From contig JABDJL010000010.1 in NCBI GenBank assembly GCA_013002505.1, positions 1-46,941 on the forward strand: DNA of 46,941 nt, given 5' to 3'. The position numbers and the translations under genes were made by a program. Every line of letters starts with the position of its first letter. Position 1 is the first letter of the stretch. Below, in pieces: positions 15,956-25,560 of this stretch. Source of the stretch: Lysobacterales bacterium (GTDB taxonomy: Bacteria; Pseudomonadota; Gammaproteobacteria; Xanthomonadales; SZUA-36). Under the pieces are notes generated by a model that was not told where the DNA came from, searched no databases, and worked only from the letters and a program-made list of their open reading frames with translations.

Positions 15956-16858
15956 ATGAGCGAACTTACAAACTGGCGCGGGGTTTTCCCGGCAGTCACA
16001 ACAAAATTCAACAACGAAGGTGAAATTGACCTGGTGGCGATGGGCGAACACCTCGAGATGCAACTGGAAGCAGGTGTGCACGGGATCATCGTGCTCGGCT
16101 CCCTGGGGGAGAACTCGACATTGGATATGGCGGAAAAGCGCGACATTATCCGTTATTTTTCTGAGCGGATTGACGGACGAGTTCCGTTGCTGGCATGTAT
16201 CGCGGAGTCGGGCACGCGAGAGGCCCTGGCGTTGCTGAATGGCGCCACCGATGACGGGGCCGATGGTTTCATGCTGCTACCGCCGATGAGGTACGCCAGC
16301 GATCAGCGCGAAACACTGGAATACCTGTCCACGATTGGCCTGGAATCCAGCCTGCCCATCATGCTTTACAACAATCCGATCGCTTACGGCACGGACCTGC
16401 TGCCTGCTGATTTCAGCACGCTTTCGACGGTTGAGTCGTTCGTGGCAATCAAGGAATCGGCGGCCGATCCACGCCGGTTTGCAGACATCAGGCGCGAATG
16501 CGGCGACCGCTATGCCCTGTTTTGCGGTGTCGATGACCTGGCGTTCGAATGCTTCGCGATGGGGGCGGTTGGTTGGGTGGCCGGACTGGTGGTGGCATTC
16601 CCCCGCGAAACGGTGCGCCTGTTCGAGTTGATGCGGGCCGGCGAATGGGACCAGGCGAGGAAAATCTACGAGTGGTTTCTGCCTTTACTGCACCTCGATA
16701 TCGGCCCAAAGTTTGTGCAACAGATCAAGCTGGTGGAAGCCCTGCACGGCGTCGGTACTGCCGCGGTGCGCGCACCCCGGCTGGCGCTGAGCGAAAAGGA
16801 GAGCGCCCGGGTCCGCGAGATATACCAGCTGGCCATGGCCAGCCGCCCGCCAGTGTAA
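15956..16858 (+). CDS. DHDPS-family deaminase, likely for pyrroline-4-hydroxy-2-carboxylate
   Basis: A 300-residue class I aldolase-fold protein of the DapA/NAL superfamily. Y138 in MLYNNP and the Schiff-base lysine K166 in VAIKES are in place; GSLGEN (48-53) replaces the usual GTTGE loop. It is not a housekeeping DapA: the downstream hydroxyproline epimerase and FAD dehydrogenase show that the likely substrate is delta1-pyrroline-4-hydroxy-2-carboxylate, which family members deaminate to alpha-ketoglutarate semialdehyde. The matching semialdehyde dehydrogenase is not in the window. First gene of the set, behind the tandem operator. Confidence 0.8.
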   Translation: MSELTNWRGVFPAVTTKFNNEGEIDLVAMGEHLEMQLEAGVHGIIVLGSLGENSTLDMAEKRDIIRYFSERIDGRVPLLACIAESGTREALALLNGATDDGADGFMLLPPMRYASDQRETLEYLSTIGLESSLPIMLYNNPIAYGTDLLPADFSTLSTVESFVAIKESAADPRRFADIRRECGDRYALFCGVDDLAFECFAMGAVGWVAGLVVAFPRETVRLFELMRAGEWDQARKIYEWFLPLLHLDIGPKFVQQIKLVEALHGVGTAAVRAPRLALSEKESARVREIYQLAMASRPPV

Positions 16859-16860
16859 CC

Positions 16861-17514
16861 GTGCGCTCGACCCCGCAATCCGGAAAAACCAGCCTGGCAC
16901 AACGCGCTGCACTGGAACTCGAGCACCGCCTTGTGACGCTCCAGTACCCACCGGGCAGCTTGTTACAGGAACAGCGCCTGGTGGAAGACTTCGGCTTGGG
17001 ACGCACGCCGGTACGCGAGGCAGTGTTGCAGATTGCGCGCACCGGCCTGTTAAACGTTTTGCCGCGCAAGGGCCTGATGGTTGCGCCGGTATCCCGGGAA
17101 GAACTGCTGCAGGTGCTGGAAGCCCGCCGTGTGCTCGAGCGCCTGCTGGTCGTAAAGGCCGCTGAACGTGCATCTGCGGAACAACGCGAGGCGCTGCGGA
17201 GGTTGGCCACAAGGATGGCAGAAATCGGTTCCGACGTCGACGCATACTTCCGGATCGACGTCGAGCTTGACCGCCTGCTTGAGCGCTGTTGTGGCAATCG
17301 CTACCTGGTGCACGCACTGGCGCCATTGCACGCGCATTGCAGGCGCCTATGGTACCTGGTCAGCGGCCAAATGGACGTCCAAGAGGCCGTTGGGCTGCAT
17401 ATCTCGCTAACCAATGCAGTGGCCGATCAAGATGGCTCTGGCGCCATACGGTCACTCAATGGGATCATAGCGATACTCGACAAGCAGCTTGGAGCGCTGG
17501 ATGCCATCAGCTGA
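16861..17514 (+). CDS. GntR/FadR-family transcriptional regulator
   Basis: A 217-residue regulator. The winged helix spans residues about 15-75 (LLQEQRLVEDFGLGRTPVRE, with the GRTPVREA recognition helix), and the C-terminal all-helical FCD ligand domain follows from about 85 (EARRVLERLLVVKAAERAS). I start at GTG 16861, two bases after the deaminase stop; an open frame extends upstream inside that gene but reads out of frame with it. Expected to sense a hydroxyproline-related metabolite. It overlaps the next gene by 14 bases. Confidence 0.85.
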   Translation: MRSTPQSGKTSLAQRAALELEHRLVTLQYPPGSLLQEQRLVEDFGLGRTPVREAVLQIARTGLLNVLPRKGLMVAPVSREELLQVLEARRVLERLLVVKAAERASAEQREALRRLATRMAEIGSDVDAYFRIDVELDRLLERCCGNRYLVHALAPLHAHCRRLWYLVSGQMDVQEAVGLHISLTNAVADQDGSGAIRSLNGIIAILDKQLGALDAIS

Positions 17515-18766
17515 TCGTTCAACCGGAAAGAAAGTGGCCGTGATTGGCGCCGGCACGGTGGGCTCCAGTTGTGCGTGGCATCTACAGAAGCACGGGTACC
17601 AGGTCGTCCTGCTGGACCCCGTGGATCCGGGCCAGTCGACCAGTTTTGGCAACGCAGCGTGTATTTCGCCGTCTCACATCACGCCGTTTTCCTACCCAGG
17701 TGTTGTCAAACAGATTCCGGGCTGGCTGATGGACCCGCTGGGCCCATTGCGTATTCGCTGGCAGCACCTGCCCGGTTTACTGCCGTGGCTGTGGCGCTTC
17801 TGGCGATCGGGTACCGACGCCGGTGTCGCCTGGTCATCGCAGGCACAGGCGCGGCTGATGAGGGAAGTGCACGCAGACTGGGATGAAATACTCGAGGCAA
17901 CCGGGCAGTCTCATATGCGCCGGCACAAGGGTGTCATCGTGGTTTTCGATCAACGCGCAGAATTCGAAGCAGCGGCCTGGCAGTACCGGATCAAGGATGA
18001 GCTGGGCTTTGAGTGGCAGCACCTTGCGCCCTCTGAAGTAAAAATCATGGCGCCCGCGCTTGAATTGGGTAATGGCATGGCGCTTTATTACCCGGACTGG
18101 CAGCACGTGCTGGACCCGGGTGAAGTCACCGCGGGTATTGCGCGGGATTGCATGGCGCGCGGTGGGCAATGGTTGCAGGACCGCGTGCTCAAGGTCGAGG
18201 CGAATGAGCAGCAAGTGAACCTACAAACCGAAAGCGGTCAGCAACTGACTGCCGACAGCCTCGTGGTCGCCGCCGGCAGCTGGTCGAACAGGATATGCGG
18301 ACAACTGGATTACACCGTTCCACTGGCTGCCAAGCGAGGCTACCACTCGATGATCGGGAGTCCCGGGATAGATCTGGAATACCCGGTAATGTCGATGACG
18401 CGGTCTTTTGTCATGACCCCGTTACAAAATGGACTGCGCGTCGCCGGAACTGCGGAACTTGCCCGGCTCGACGCTGAACCGGATTACCGCCGGGCAAAGG
18501 TGTTGCTGCGTCATGCGCAGCATTATTTTCCCGGCCTGCAGAGCGAGCAGGTCAGCGAGTGGATGGGACAACGCCCCATGATGGCCGACTCGGTACCGGT
18601 CATTTCATGCTCACCGACGCGCCGCAATGTTTTTTACGCCTTTGGGCACGGCCATTACGGCCTCACCCAGGGGCCCACAACCGGAAAAGCAATTACCCGG
18701 CTGATTTCAGGTGAGGAACCATCGGTGGATATCCGGGACTACCGCTTCGAGCGATTCAGGAGTTGA
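17501..18766 (+). CDS. FAD-dependent D-amino-acid dehydrogenase (D-hydroxyproline type)
   Basis: A 421-residue DadA/DAO-family flavoprotein. The dinucleotide-binding site is VAVIGAGTVGSSCAWHL (GxGxxG at residues 16-21), followed by LLDPVDPGQSTSFGNAACIS, where the DadA-type loop lies. Near the C-terminus YAFGHGHYGLTQGPTTGKAI contacts FAD. In this context it should oxidise cis-4-hydroxy-D-proline made by the neighbouring epimerase. It has one subunit, unlike the multi-subunit enzyme of some pseudomonads. ATG 17501 overlaps the GntR gene by 14 bases; TTG 17489 is an in-frame alternative. Confidence 0.82.
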   Translation: MPSADRSTGKKVAVIGAGTVGSSCAWHLQKHGYQVVLLDPVDPGQSTSFGNAACISPSHITPFSYPGVVKQIPGWLMDPLGPLRIRWQHLPGLLPWLWRFWRSGTDAGVAWSSQAQARLMREVHADWDEILEATGQSHMRRHKGVIVVFDQRAEFEAAAWQYRIKDELGFEWQHLAPSEVKIMAPALELGNGMALYYPDWQHVLDPGEVTAGIARDCMARGGQWLQDRVLKVEANEQQVNLQTESGQQLTADSLVVAAGSWSNRICGQLDYTVPLAAKRGYHSMIGSPGIDLEYPVMSMTRSFVMTPLQNGLRVAGTAELARLDAEPDYRRAKVLLRHAQHYFPGLQSEQVSEWMGQRPMMADSVPVISCSPTRRNVFYAFGHGHYGLTQGPTTGKAITRLISGEEPSVDIRDYRFERFRS

Positions 18767-19785
18767 CCATCAAGCTGCCCGCCGCCCAGACGTTTGACTG
18801 CATTGACGCCCATACCTGTGGCAACCCGGTGCGCGTGGTGGTCGACGGTGCTCCGCGCCTGGACGGCAACACCATGTCCGACCGGAGACAGCATTTCCAG
18901 CAGGAATTTGACTGGATACGCACTTCGCTGATGTTCGAGCCCCGTGGGCACGCGCTGATGAGCGGCAGCATGCTCTACCCCAGCAAGCTCGACGGCTGCG
19001 ACATCGGCGTGCTGTTTATCGAAACATCGGGGTGCCTGCCGATGTGCGGGCATGGCCTGATCGGAACGGTGACCATCGCGCTGGAGCACGGGCTGGTGAC
19101 ACCGGCCACGCCGGGTGTGGTGAAAGTTGAAACGCCGGCCGGAAGGGTTGATGCGCATTACCGCCAGGAGCGGGGCAAGGTTATCTCGGTACGGTTCTCA
19201 AATGTGCCCTCGTTCCTGTACGCCAAGAATATCGCCGTGGACTGCCCGGAGCTGGGTGGTCGCGTGAACGTGGATGTGGCCTACGGTGGCAATTTTTATG
19301 CGATCGTTGAGCCGCAGGAACATTATCGGGACCTGGAACAACTGTCGGCAGCAGACATCATCAGGATCAGCCCGCGACTGCGCGACCGGCTCAATGCCGA
19401 TCATTCATTTATTCACCCGCTGGACAAGCGGATTTCGGGCTTGCGTCACCTGATGTGGACGGGGGCCGCCAGGGAACAGGGTTCCGACGGCCGCAACGCG
19501 GTTTTTTATGGCGACGGGGCCATCGACCGCTCACCCTGCGGCACCGGCACATCGGCGCGCATGGCGCAACTCGCGGCCCGCGGTACGCTCAAGCCGGGGG
19601 ATACGTTTATTCATGAGAGCATCATTGGCAGCCGCTTTACCGGCCGGGTGGAAAGCGTGCTGCAAGTCGGGCCATTTGCTGCGATCGTACCGGGCATTGA
19701 GGGTTGGGCGCGCATCTTTGGCCACAACCGGATCACCGTCGATCCGCAGGACGACCCATTCTGGCGCGGGTTTTCGGTAAGCTGA
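18763..19785 (+). CDS. 4-hydroxyproline 2-epimerase (proline racemase family)
   Basis: A 340-residue protein. Both catalytic cysteines are present: C95 in LPMCGHGLIGT and C259 in DRSPCGTGTSARMAQL. A threonine at the second position would mean trans-3-hydroxyproline dehydratase, so epimerase or racemase activity is favoured; the operon points to trans-4-hydroxy-L-proline. The N-terminus DCIDAHTCGNPVRVV is typical. The only plausible start is TTG 18763, sharing TTGA with the preceding stop; AGGAG touches it directly, so translation may depend on coupling. Start uncertain by a few residues. Confidence 0.85.
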   Translation: MTIKLPAAQTFDCIDAHTCGNPVRVVVDGAPRLDGNTMSDRRQHFQQEFDWIRTSLMFEPRGHALMSGSMLYPSKLDGCDIGVLFIETSGCLPMCGHGLIGTVTIALEHGLVTPATPGVVKVETPAGRVDAHYRQERGKVISVRFSNVPSFLYAKNIAVDCPELGGRVNVDVAYGGNFYAIVEPQEHYRDLEQLSAADIIRISPRLRDRLNADHSFIHPLDKRISGLRHLMWTGAAREQGSDGRNAVFYGDGAIDRSPCGTGTSARMAQLAARGTLKPGDTFIHESIIGSRFTGRVESVLQVGPFAAIVPGIEGWARIFGHNRITVDPQDDPFWRGFSVS

Positions 19786-19855
19786 GCGCTGAGTACACAC
19801 GTCGCTTGACGCCCATCAAGCGGAAACTGACGAAATCGAATTGCATGGAGCAAAA

Positions 19856-21628
19856 ATGTACAAGACCCTCACCACGCTGACGCTGCTGTTGTTGTGGCCG
19901 GCGGCGCATGCGGCCGAAGACAGCATGAAATTCAAGGCGCTTTACGAGAAGGAGTGGGCGTTCCGCCTGCAGGAATTTCCGACCCTGGCAAGCAGCGTCG
20001 GAGTCCATGATTACGATGACCGCCTTTCTCGCGTGTCCGAGCGCGACCAGAAGCGCCGCTACGACTATTACATGGCGTTGCGTACGGATCTCGGTGAGTT
20101 GAGTTGCGAGCGGCTTGATCGCGATGAATGCATCAACTACCGAATCTTCCGTCGCCAGGTGGACGGGATGATTGCCGACTATGAAACACGCGCCTACCTG
20201 ATTCCGTTCAACAGTGACTGGGGTTTTTACATGGGCTGGACGCGTTTGCCGGTTGAAACCGAATTCCAGGTTTTCACCGACTACGAGAATTACCTGTCCA
20301 GGCTCAAAGCCCTTCCTGCAGTGATGGACGAATATATCGGCCTGATGCGCGAAGGCATTCGAGCCGGTTTTACCCAACCACGGGTGATTCTCGAGGGCAG
20401 GGATGAGCCGATCAAGGCTCAGCTGGTTGAAAGCGCCGCCAACAGCGCCTTCTTTTCGCCGTTCGTGCAACTGCCAGAACACCTCGATGAAACCAGCAAG
20501 TCCGGTCTTGCCGGATCGGCCAAAAAGATTATTGAGCAGGGCGTGATCCCTGCATACCAGCGCCTGTACGATTTTTATCACGAGGAATACGTGCCGGCTG
20601 CCAGGACCCACATCGGCGCCAGCGCCCTTCCCAATGGCAGCGAGTTTTACCAGGCCCAGGTAAATTTCTACGCCACGGTGGATATGAGTCCGGCCGAGAT
20701 ACACGACATCGGTTTACAGGAAGTCAGCCGGATTCGCGGCGAGATGCTCGACATCATCGAAGACGTCGAATTCGAGGGCGGCCTGGCGGAATTCATTCAT
20801 TTCCTGAGGACTGACCCGCAGTTTTATGCAACGACACCACACCAGTTGCTGGCCGAAGCCTCCTATTTCGCCAAGAAGGCTGATGGCCGCTTGCCGCAAT
20901 TGTTCGGTCGCCTGCCGCGGCAGCCTTACGGCGTGGCGCCGGTGCCGGACGAAATTGCCCCGTTCTACACCGCGGGACGCTACATAGGCGCATCCCAGGA
21001 CGCCTTGCGCGGTGGCTATTACTGGGTCAACACGCACGCGCTTGAAAGCCGGCCTTTATACACGCTGCCGGCCTTGACACTGCACGAGGCGGCGCCTGGC
21101 CACCACACCCAGAATGCACTGGCAGCCGAGCAGGAAGACCAGCCGCCGTTTCGCCGATATGACTACATATCCGCCTATGGTGAAGGCTGGGCCCTTTATG
21201 CCGAGAAGCTGGGCGTGGAGATGGATATTTACGAGACGCCTTACCAGCATTTCGGACGCCTGACCTACGAGATGTGGCGTGCTTGCAGGCTGGTCATCGA
21301 TACCGGTGTGCACGCCATGGGCTGGACACGTGAACAGGCACAACGGTTCCTGGCCGACAACACGGCGCTGTCCATTCACGAAATCACCACCGAGGTGGAC
21401 CGATACATTTCATGGCCTGGGCAGGCCCTGAGCTACAAGCTGGGCGAATACACCATATGGCAGCTCAGGCGGGATGCAGAATCCCGGCTGGGCGCAGCAT
21501 TTGATATCCGCGCTTTCCACGATTTCATTCTCGCGCTGGGTTCGGTTCCGCTTGACGTGCTCAGGGACGAGGTGGAGCGATGGTCTGCGGAGCACGAAAC
21601 GGCACTGCTTTCGGACCGGGGGAACTGA
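19856..21628 (+). CDS. DUF885 family secreted metallopeptidase-like protein
   Basis: A 590-residue protein with signal peptide MYKTLTTLTLLLLWPAAHAA. The zinc motif is TLHEAAPGHHTQNALAAEQ (HExxPGH), followed by YGEGWALYAEKLGVEMDIY, which supplies a further glutamate. This is the canonical DUF885 arrangement and is cleaner than in the lipoprotein paralogue at 3968-5755; pairwise similarity between them is low outside the motifs. It lies 70 bases after the epimerase gene and one base before the S10 peptidase, so the peptidases may process peptides in the periplasm. Start ATG 19856 follows ATGGAG. Confidence 0.85.
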   Translation: MYKTLTTLTLLLLWPAAHAAEDSMKFKALYEKEWAFRLQEFPTLASSVGVHDYDDRLSRVSERDQKRRYDYYMALRTDLGELSCERLDRDECINYRIFRRQVDGMIADYETRAYLIPFNSDWGFYMGWTRLPVETEFQVFTDYENYLSRLKALPAVMDEYIGLMREGIRAGFTQPRVILEGRDEPIKAQLVESAANSAFFSPFVQLPEHLDETSKSGLAGSAKKIIEQGVIPAYQRLYDFYHEEYVPAARTHIGASALPNGSEFYQAQVNFYATVDMSPAEIHDIGLQEVSRIRGEMLDIIEDVEFEGGLAEFIHFLRTDPQFYATTPHQLLAEASYFAKKADGRLPQLFGRLPRQPYGVAPVPDEIAPFYTAGRYIGASQDALRGGYYWVNTHALESRPLYTLPALTLHEAAPGHHTQNALAAEQEDQPPFRRYDYISAYGEGWALYAEKLGVEMDIYETPYQHFGRLTYEMWRACRLVIDTGVHAMGWTREQAQRFLADNTALSIHEITTEVDRYISWPGQALSYKLGEYTIWQLRRDAESRLGAAFDIRAFHDFILALGSVPLDVLRDEVERWSAEHETALLSDRGN

Positions 21629-21629
21629 T

Positions 21630-23132
21630 ATGAACAAGCTTGTACTGGCCACGTTGCTGGCCCTGTCTCCGCTGACCTTGCCGGCACAGCAGGATGAAGC
21701 TGATGAGCCGCTGATGGTGGCTTTTCCGGAGATCGAAAAATCAGAGGTGACCCGCCACTCGGTGGTGATTGGAAACCAGACCGTGGAGTACAAGGCGACT
21801 GCCGGAACCCTGCACCTGCCCGGCGAAGAGGGCGATGATGCGGCGAGCATTTTTTACGTGGCATACGAGCGAGAAGGCATACGCGACAAGAGCAAACGGC
21901 CGGTCATGTTCACTTTCAACGGAGGACCAGGGTCTTCTTCTGTGTGGCTGCACATGGGTACGTTCGGGCCACGAAGGGTCGCGATGAACGATGCCGTTCA
22001 TCCACAAGCACCGCCCTATAACCTCGTCGATAATGCCTACAGCCTGCTCGACGTCACCGACCTCGTATTCATTGACCCGGTGGGAACCGGGTACAGCCAT
22101 GCGCTGGGCGAAGCCGAGGACAAGGATTTTCATGGTATCGAGGAGGACGTGCAGGCGGTGGGTGATTTCATCCGCCTGTGGGTAACTCGCAAGCAGCGGT
22201 GGAATTCACCAAAGCTCGTAGGCGGCGAAAGTTATGGCACAACGCGCACGGCAGCGCTGGCCAGCCACCTTCAACAGCGCGGCATCTTCCCCAACGGCCT
22301 GGTGCTGGTTTCTTCAATCCTGAATTTCCAGACCGCCCGTTTTCTTCCGGGTAACGATTTGCCCTTCATCCTGTTTTTACCGACTTACGCAGCCACCGCC
22401 TGGTACCACGGCAGAATTGAGAACCCGCCGCCGGATATAGAGGCATTCCTGGGACCGGTGCGCGAATTTGCCCTCGGTCCTTACGCCTCTGCCCTGATGC
22501 AGGGAGATCAACTCGGGGATGAGGAAAAGGCCGCCATCGTCAAACAACTTTCCGCGTTCACGGGGTTGTCGTCAGAGTATCTGCATCAAACGAACCTGCG
22601 CATCAATATCCGCCGCTTCGTCAAGGAGCTGCTGCGCGATGAACGTCGCACGGTGGGCCGCCTGGACAGCCGCTTCAAGGGCATGGACATGGATGCTGCC
22701 GGTGAAAATTATGAGCACGACCCAAGCATGACTGCGATCATGGGCCCATACACCGCCGCGGTGAATCACTACCTGCGCAGCGAACTGGGCTATGAAGACG
22801 ACAAGGAATACGAGATCCTGTCCGGCACCGTCAGCCGCAACTGGAACTGGGATGTCGAGAGCCAGCGCACCGGTTATATCAACGTGGCGGAAAACATGCG
22901 CCAGGCGATGGCAAAAGACCGATACCTGAAAGTGTTTGTCGCCAATGGTTACTACGATATCGCCACGCCATTTTTCGCCACCGAGTACACCATGGATCAC
23001 CTGCAGGTCGAGCCAGAGCTAAAAGGCAATATCGAGATGCACTACTACGAGTCTGGTCACATGATGTACATCCACGAGCCGTCGTTGATCAAGCTCAAGG
23101 AAGACCTGGGGGCATTTATCGAAGGGCTGTGA
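21630..23132 (+). CDS. S10-family serine carboxypeptidase
   Basis: A 500-residue exported peptidase (signal MNKLVLATLLALSPLTLPA). FTFNGGPGSSSVWLHMG forms the oxyanion region. The catalytic triad is visible: S201 in VGGESYGTTR, D443 in NGYYDIATP and H477 in YYESGHMMYIH. S10 enzymes remove C-terminal residues, often at acidic pH. It begins one base after the DUF885 stop, so the pair is co-translated. Longer in-frame reading to 21474 lies inside the DUF885 gene. No terminator is seen after it. Confidence 0.92.
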   Translation: MNKLVLATLLALSPLTLPAQQDEADEPLMVAFPEIEKSEVTRHSVVIGNQTVEYKATAGTLHLPGEEGDDAASIFYVAYEREGIRDKSKRPVMFTFNGGPGSSSVWLHMGTFGPRRVAMNDAVHPQAPPYNLVDNAYSLLDVTDLVFIDPVGTGYSHALGEAEDKDFHGIEEDVQAVGDFIRLWVTRKQRWNSPKLVGGESYGTTRTAALASHLQQRGIFPNGLVLVSSILNFQTARFLPGNDLPFILFLPTYAATAWYHGRIENPPPDIEAFLGPVREFALGPYASALMQGDQLGDEEKAAIVKQLSAFTGLSSEYLHQTNLRINIRRFVKELLRDERRTVGRLDSRFKGMDMDAAGENYEHDPSMTAIMGPYTAAVNHYLRSELGYEDDKEYEILSGTVSRNWNWDVESQRTGYINVAENMRQAMAKDRYLKVFVANGYYDIATPFFATEYTMDHLQVEPELKGNIEMHYYESGHMMYIHEPSLIKLKEDLGAFIEGL

Positions 23133-23151
23133 GTGTTTTTTAGAACCCAGC

Positions 23152-23727
23152 CTACTTTGCGGCCTCTTTCGGTGGCCGCGCCCGGATCAGGCCCTGCTTG
23201 TCCGGGTACCGGCCCTGGACGCCGACGAAAAAGGCCCTGACCGTTTCCAGTGTCTCTTGCATGTCCTCGCCCGGATAAAAAGCCCCGCCCATGCGCACTT
23301 TCTTGTTGCCGTAATCGAGGTAGGCCATCACGATTGGCACCTGCGCCGCGCGCGCTATGTGGTAGAAACCCATTTTCCAGTGCCTGGTCTTTTTACGGGT
23401 TCCTTCCGGTGCAATGGCCAGAACCAGTTCATCTGCCTCTGCAAAGCGTTGCGCCATTTGCTGGCTCATGTTGTGTACCTTGTCGCGGCGCACCGGAATG
23501 CCGCCAAGATATTTGAAAAACCATCCGAATGGGCCCTCAAACAGCGTGTGTTTGCCCAGGTAGTGAACTTTCAGGCGCAGTATCCGGGCGGCCAGCATGC
23601 CCAGCGGAAAATCCCAGTTGCTGGTATGCGGCGCCACGATCAGTACGTATTTTTTAGTGTCCGGATATTCCACCTCGGTAGTCCAGCCGAGCAGCTTGTA
23701 AATCCACCTTGAAATCCAGGCCATCAT
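23152..23727 (-). CDS. Lysophospholipid acyltransferase-like protein
   Basis: A 191-residue PlsC-superfamily acyltransferase. The HX4D motif is APHTSNWDF (H34, D39) and the second motif is AIAPEGTRKK. A short hydrophobic N-terminus (AWISRWIYKLLGW) suggests membrane association. Short proteins of this type are often annotated 1-acyl-glycerol-3-phosphate acyltransferase; substrate is not certain. ATG 23727 overlaps the tatD stop by 4 bases, so it is the second gene of a two-gene unit. Confidence 0.85.
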   Translation of the reverse strand: MMAWISRWIYKLLGWTTEVEYPDTKKYVLIVAPHTSNWDFPLGMLAARILRLKVHYLGKHTLFEGPFGWFFKYLGGIPVRRDKVHNMSQQMAQRFAEADELVLAIAPEGTRKKTRHWKMGFYHIARAAQVPIVMAYLDYGNKKVRMGGAFYPGEDMQETLETVRAFFVGVQGRYPDKQGLIRARPPKEAAK

Positions 23728-24533
23728 GAACCTGGTAACTCCTCTTCGGGCAAGCGAAAGAACCGTTCGGCATTGGCGGTGGTCAGCGCCGCCAGCTTCG
23801 CCGGGTGCTCTTCACGACAGGCGGCCAGCGTGCCAAGTATCCACGGCAGCCAGCGCGGTTCATTGCGATGAGACTTAACCTTCGGCCTGAGGTTTCTCGG
23901 CTTGAGATAAGGCGCATCGGTCTCGATCATCAGCCGGTTTTCCGGGATATCTTTCATGTAGGCCTTCATGTGCTCACCCCGGCGTTCGTCGCAAATCCAG
24001 CCAGTGATGCCGATGTGACAATCGAGGTCCAGGTAGGCGTACATCTCTTCGCGTGATCCGGTAAAACAATGCACTACCACGTCGCCGAGTTCATCGCGCC
24101 GGGACTTGAGCATGGCATAAAAGTCCTCGTGCGCGTCACGCAGGTGCAAAAACATCGGCAGCCCGCTGTCCACGCCAATTTGCATCTGTGCCTCGAAGGC
24201 CCTTTGCTGCGCGGGACGGGGCGAGAAATCCCTGAAGTAGTCGAGGCCCGTCTCGCCTGCTGCCACGACTTTCTCATGGCTGACCAGTTCACGAAGCAAG
24301 GCATCCGTTTCTGCAACGTAATCCGAGGCATGATGGGGATGCACGCCGGCAGTGGCATATAACTCCAGCGGCCGCTCCAGGCTCAGGGCCAGGGCTCGCC
24401 TGCTGCCTTGTGCGCTGGCACCGGTTACGATCATGCGATCGACACCGGCCTCATGTGCAGCGTCAATGACCTGCTCGCGATCATCGTCGAATGAGTCATG
24501 AGTCAGGTTACAGCCAATATCAATCAGGTTCAT
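23724..24533 (-). CDS. tatD: TatD-family metal-dependent DNase
   Basis: A 269-residue TIM-barrel hydrolase. The N-terminus MNLIDIGCNLTHDSF is the true TatD form rather than YcfH/YjjV (SHCHL). The metal and active-site residues are in GETGLDYFRDFSPR, MFLHLRDAHEDF, VVHCFTGS and MIETDAPYLKP. TatD enzymes are 3'-5' exonucleases on DNA and RNA, with a role in DNA-damage quality control. It diverges from ubiA, with about 145 bases between the starts. Confidence 0.93.
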   Translation of the reverse strand: MNLIDIGCNLTHDSFDDDREQVIDAAHEAGVDRMIVTGASAQGSRRALALSLERPLELYATAGVHPHHASDYVAETDALLRELVSHEKVVAAGETGLDYFRDFSPRPAQQRAFEAQMQIGVDSGLPMFLHLRDAHEDFYAMLKSRRDELGDVVVHCFTGSREEMYAYLDLDCHIGITGWICDERRGEHMKAYMKDIPENRLMIETDAPYLKPRNLRPKVKSHRNEPRWLPWILGTLAACREEHPAKLAALTTANAERFFRLPEEELPGS

Positions 24534-24678
24534 CGTGTATCAGACTGGTTAACGAGTGATTTGCGCGGGCAGAATGGCATGAATTGTAGCCGGTTTGGGC
24601 AGCCCTGAACGATGATGACGGGCCGGGCCGCAACCTCCAAAGACTTGCGCTGTGCGTTTCAGTGGTCAGAATAGCGCA

Positions 24679-25560
24679 ATGACTGTGCATACACCCACTT
24701 CCGGTGCAGCGCGTTGGGATGCCTATTGGCGCCTGATGCGTTTTGACAAGCCGATCGGAATCCTGCTGTTGCTGTGGCCAACGCTGTGGGCGCTGTGGCT
24801 GGCCGGAGCGGGTTCACCTTCAATGGCCAATGTGCTGATTTTTTGCACGGGCGTGGTACTGATGCGCGCGGCGGGCTGCATCATGAACGATGTCGCCGAC
24901 CGTGACTTTGACCCGCATGTGCAACGTACCCGGGTGCGGCCGCTGGCTGCCGGTGAACTGACGGTCAGGCAGGCGCTCGCAGCATTCGTAGTGCTGATGA
25001 TCCTGGCGTTCCTGCTCGTGCTGATGACCAATGCATTGACCGTCAAGCTGGCGTTTGCCGGCGCGGCACTCGCTTCCAGTTATCCCTTCTTCAAGCGCTT
25101 CACGCACCTGCCGCAGGTAGTGCTGGGCGTGGCGTTCGGCTGGGGCATGGTCATGGCCTTTGCCGCCGAGACCGAATCGATTCCGCCGCAGGCATGGCTA
25201 CTGTTGTTGATCAATGTTTTGTGGTCCGTCATTTACGACACGCTTTACGCGATGGTTGATCGCGAGGACGACATTCGTATTGGCGTCAAATCAACGGCCA
25301 TACTTTTTGGCCGTCATGACCTGTTGATATTGCGCATACTCAAGGTCGCCATGACCGGCCTGCTGTTGTGGCTGGGTTTATGGCTCGATCTGACCTGGCC
25401 ATGGTTTGCCGCGGTGTTCGTTACATTTGCCCTGTTTGCGGTGCAACAGTGGCGCGTCCGTTCCCGTGAACCTGCAGCCTGCTTCGGCGCATTTTTGAAC
25501 AACAATTACGTGGGGCTGGTATTGTTTGCCGGAATACTGGGACACTTTGCCAATGTCTGA
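24679..25560 (+). CDS. ubiA: 4-hydroxybenzoate octaprenyltransferase UbiA
   Basis: A 293-residue multipass prenyltransferase of ubiquinone synthesis. The two aspartate motifs are [20 protein letters not shown] (from about residue 70) and [13 protein letters not shown] (about 186-198). It attaches the polyprenyl tail to 4-hydroxybenzoate at the inner membrane. ATG 24679 matches the family start; GTG 24652 is upstream in frame but unneeded. No ubiC lies nearby. It overlaps the following GNAT gene by 8 bases. Confidence 0.95.
   Translation: MTVHTPTSGAARWDAYWRLMRFDKPIGILLLLWPTLWALWLAGAGSPSMANVLIFCTGVVLMRAAGCIMNDVADRDFDPHVQRTRVRPLAAGELTVRQALAAFVVLMILAFLLVLMTNALTVKLAFAGAALASSYPFFKRFTHLPQVVLGVAFGWGMVMAFAAETESIPPQAWLLLLINVLWSVIYDTLYAMVDREDDIRIGVKSTAILFGRHDLLILRILKVAMTGLLLWLGLWLDLTWPWFAAVFVTFALFAVQQWRVRSREPAACFGAFLNNNYVGLVLFAGILGHFANV

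Noticed and set aside
15956-16858. Housekeeping dihydrodipicolinate synthase (dapA)
   Set aside because: The GSLGEN loop and the hydroxyproline neighbours fit the pyrroline-hydroxycarboxylate deaminase branch better.
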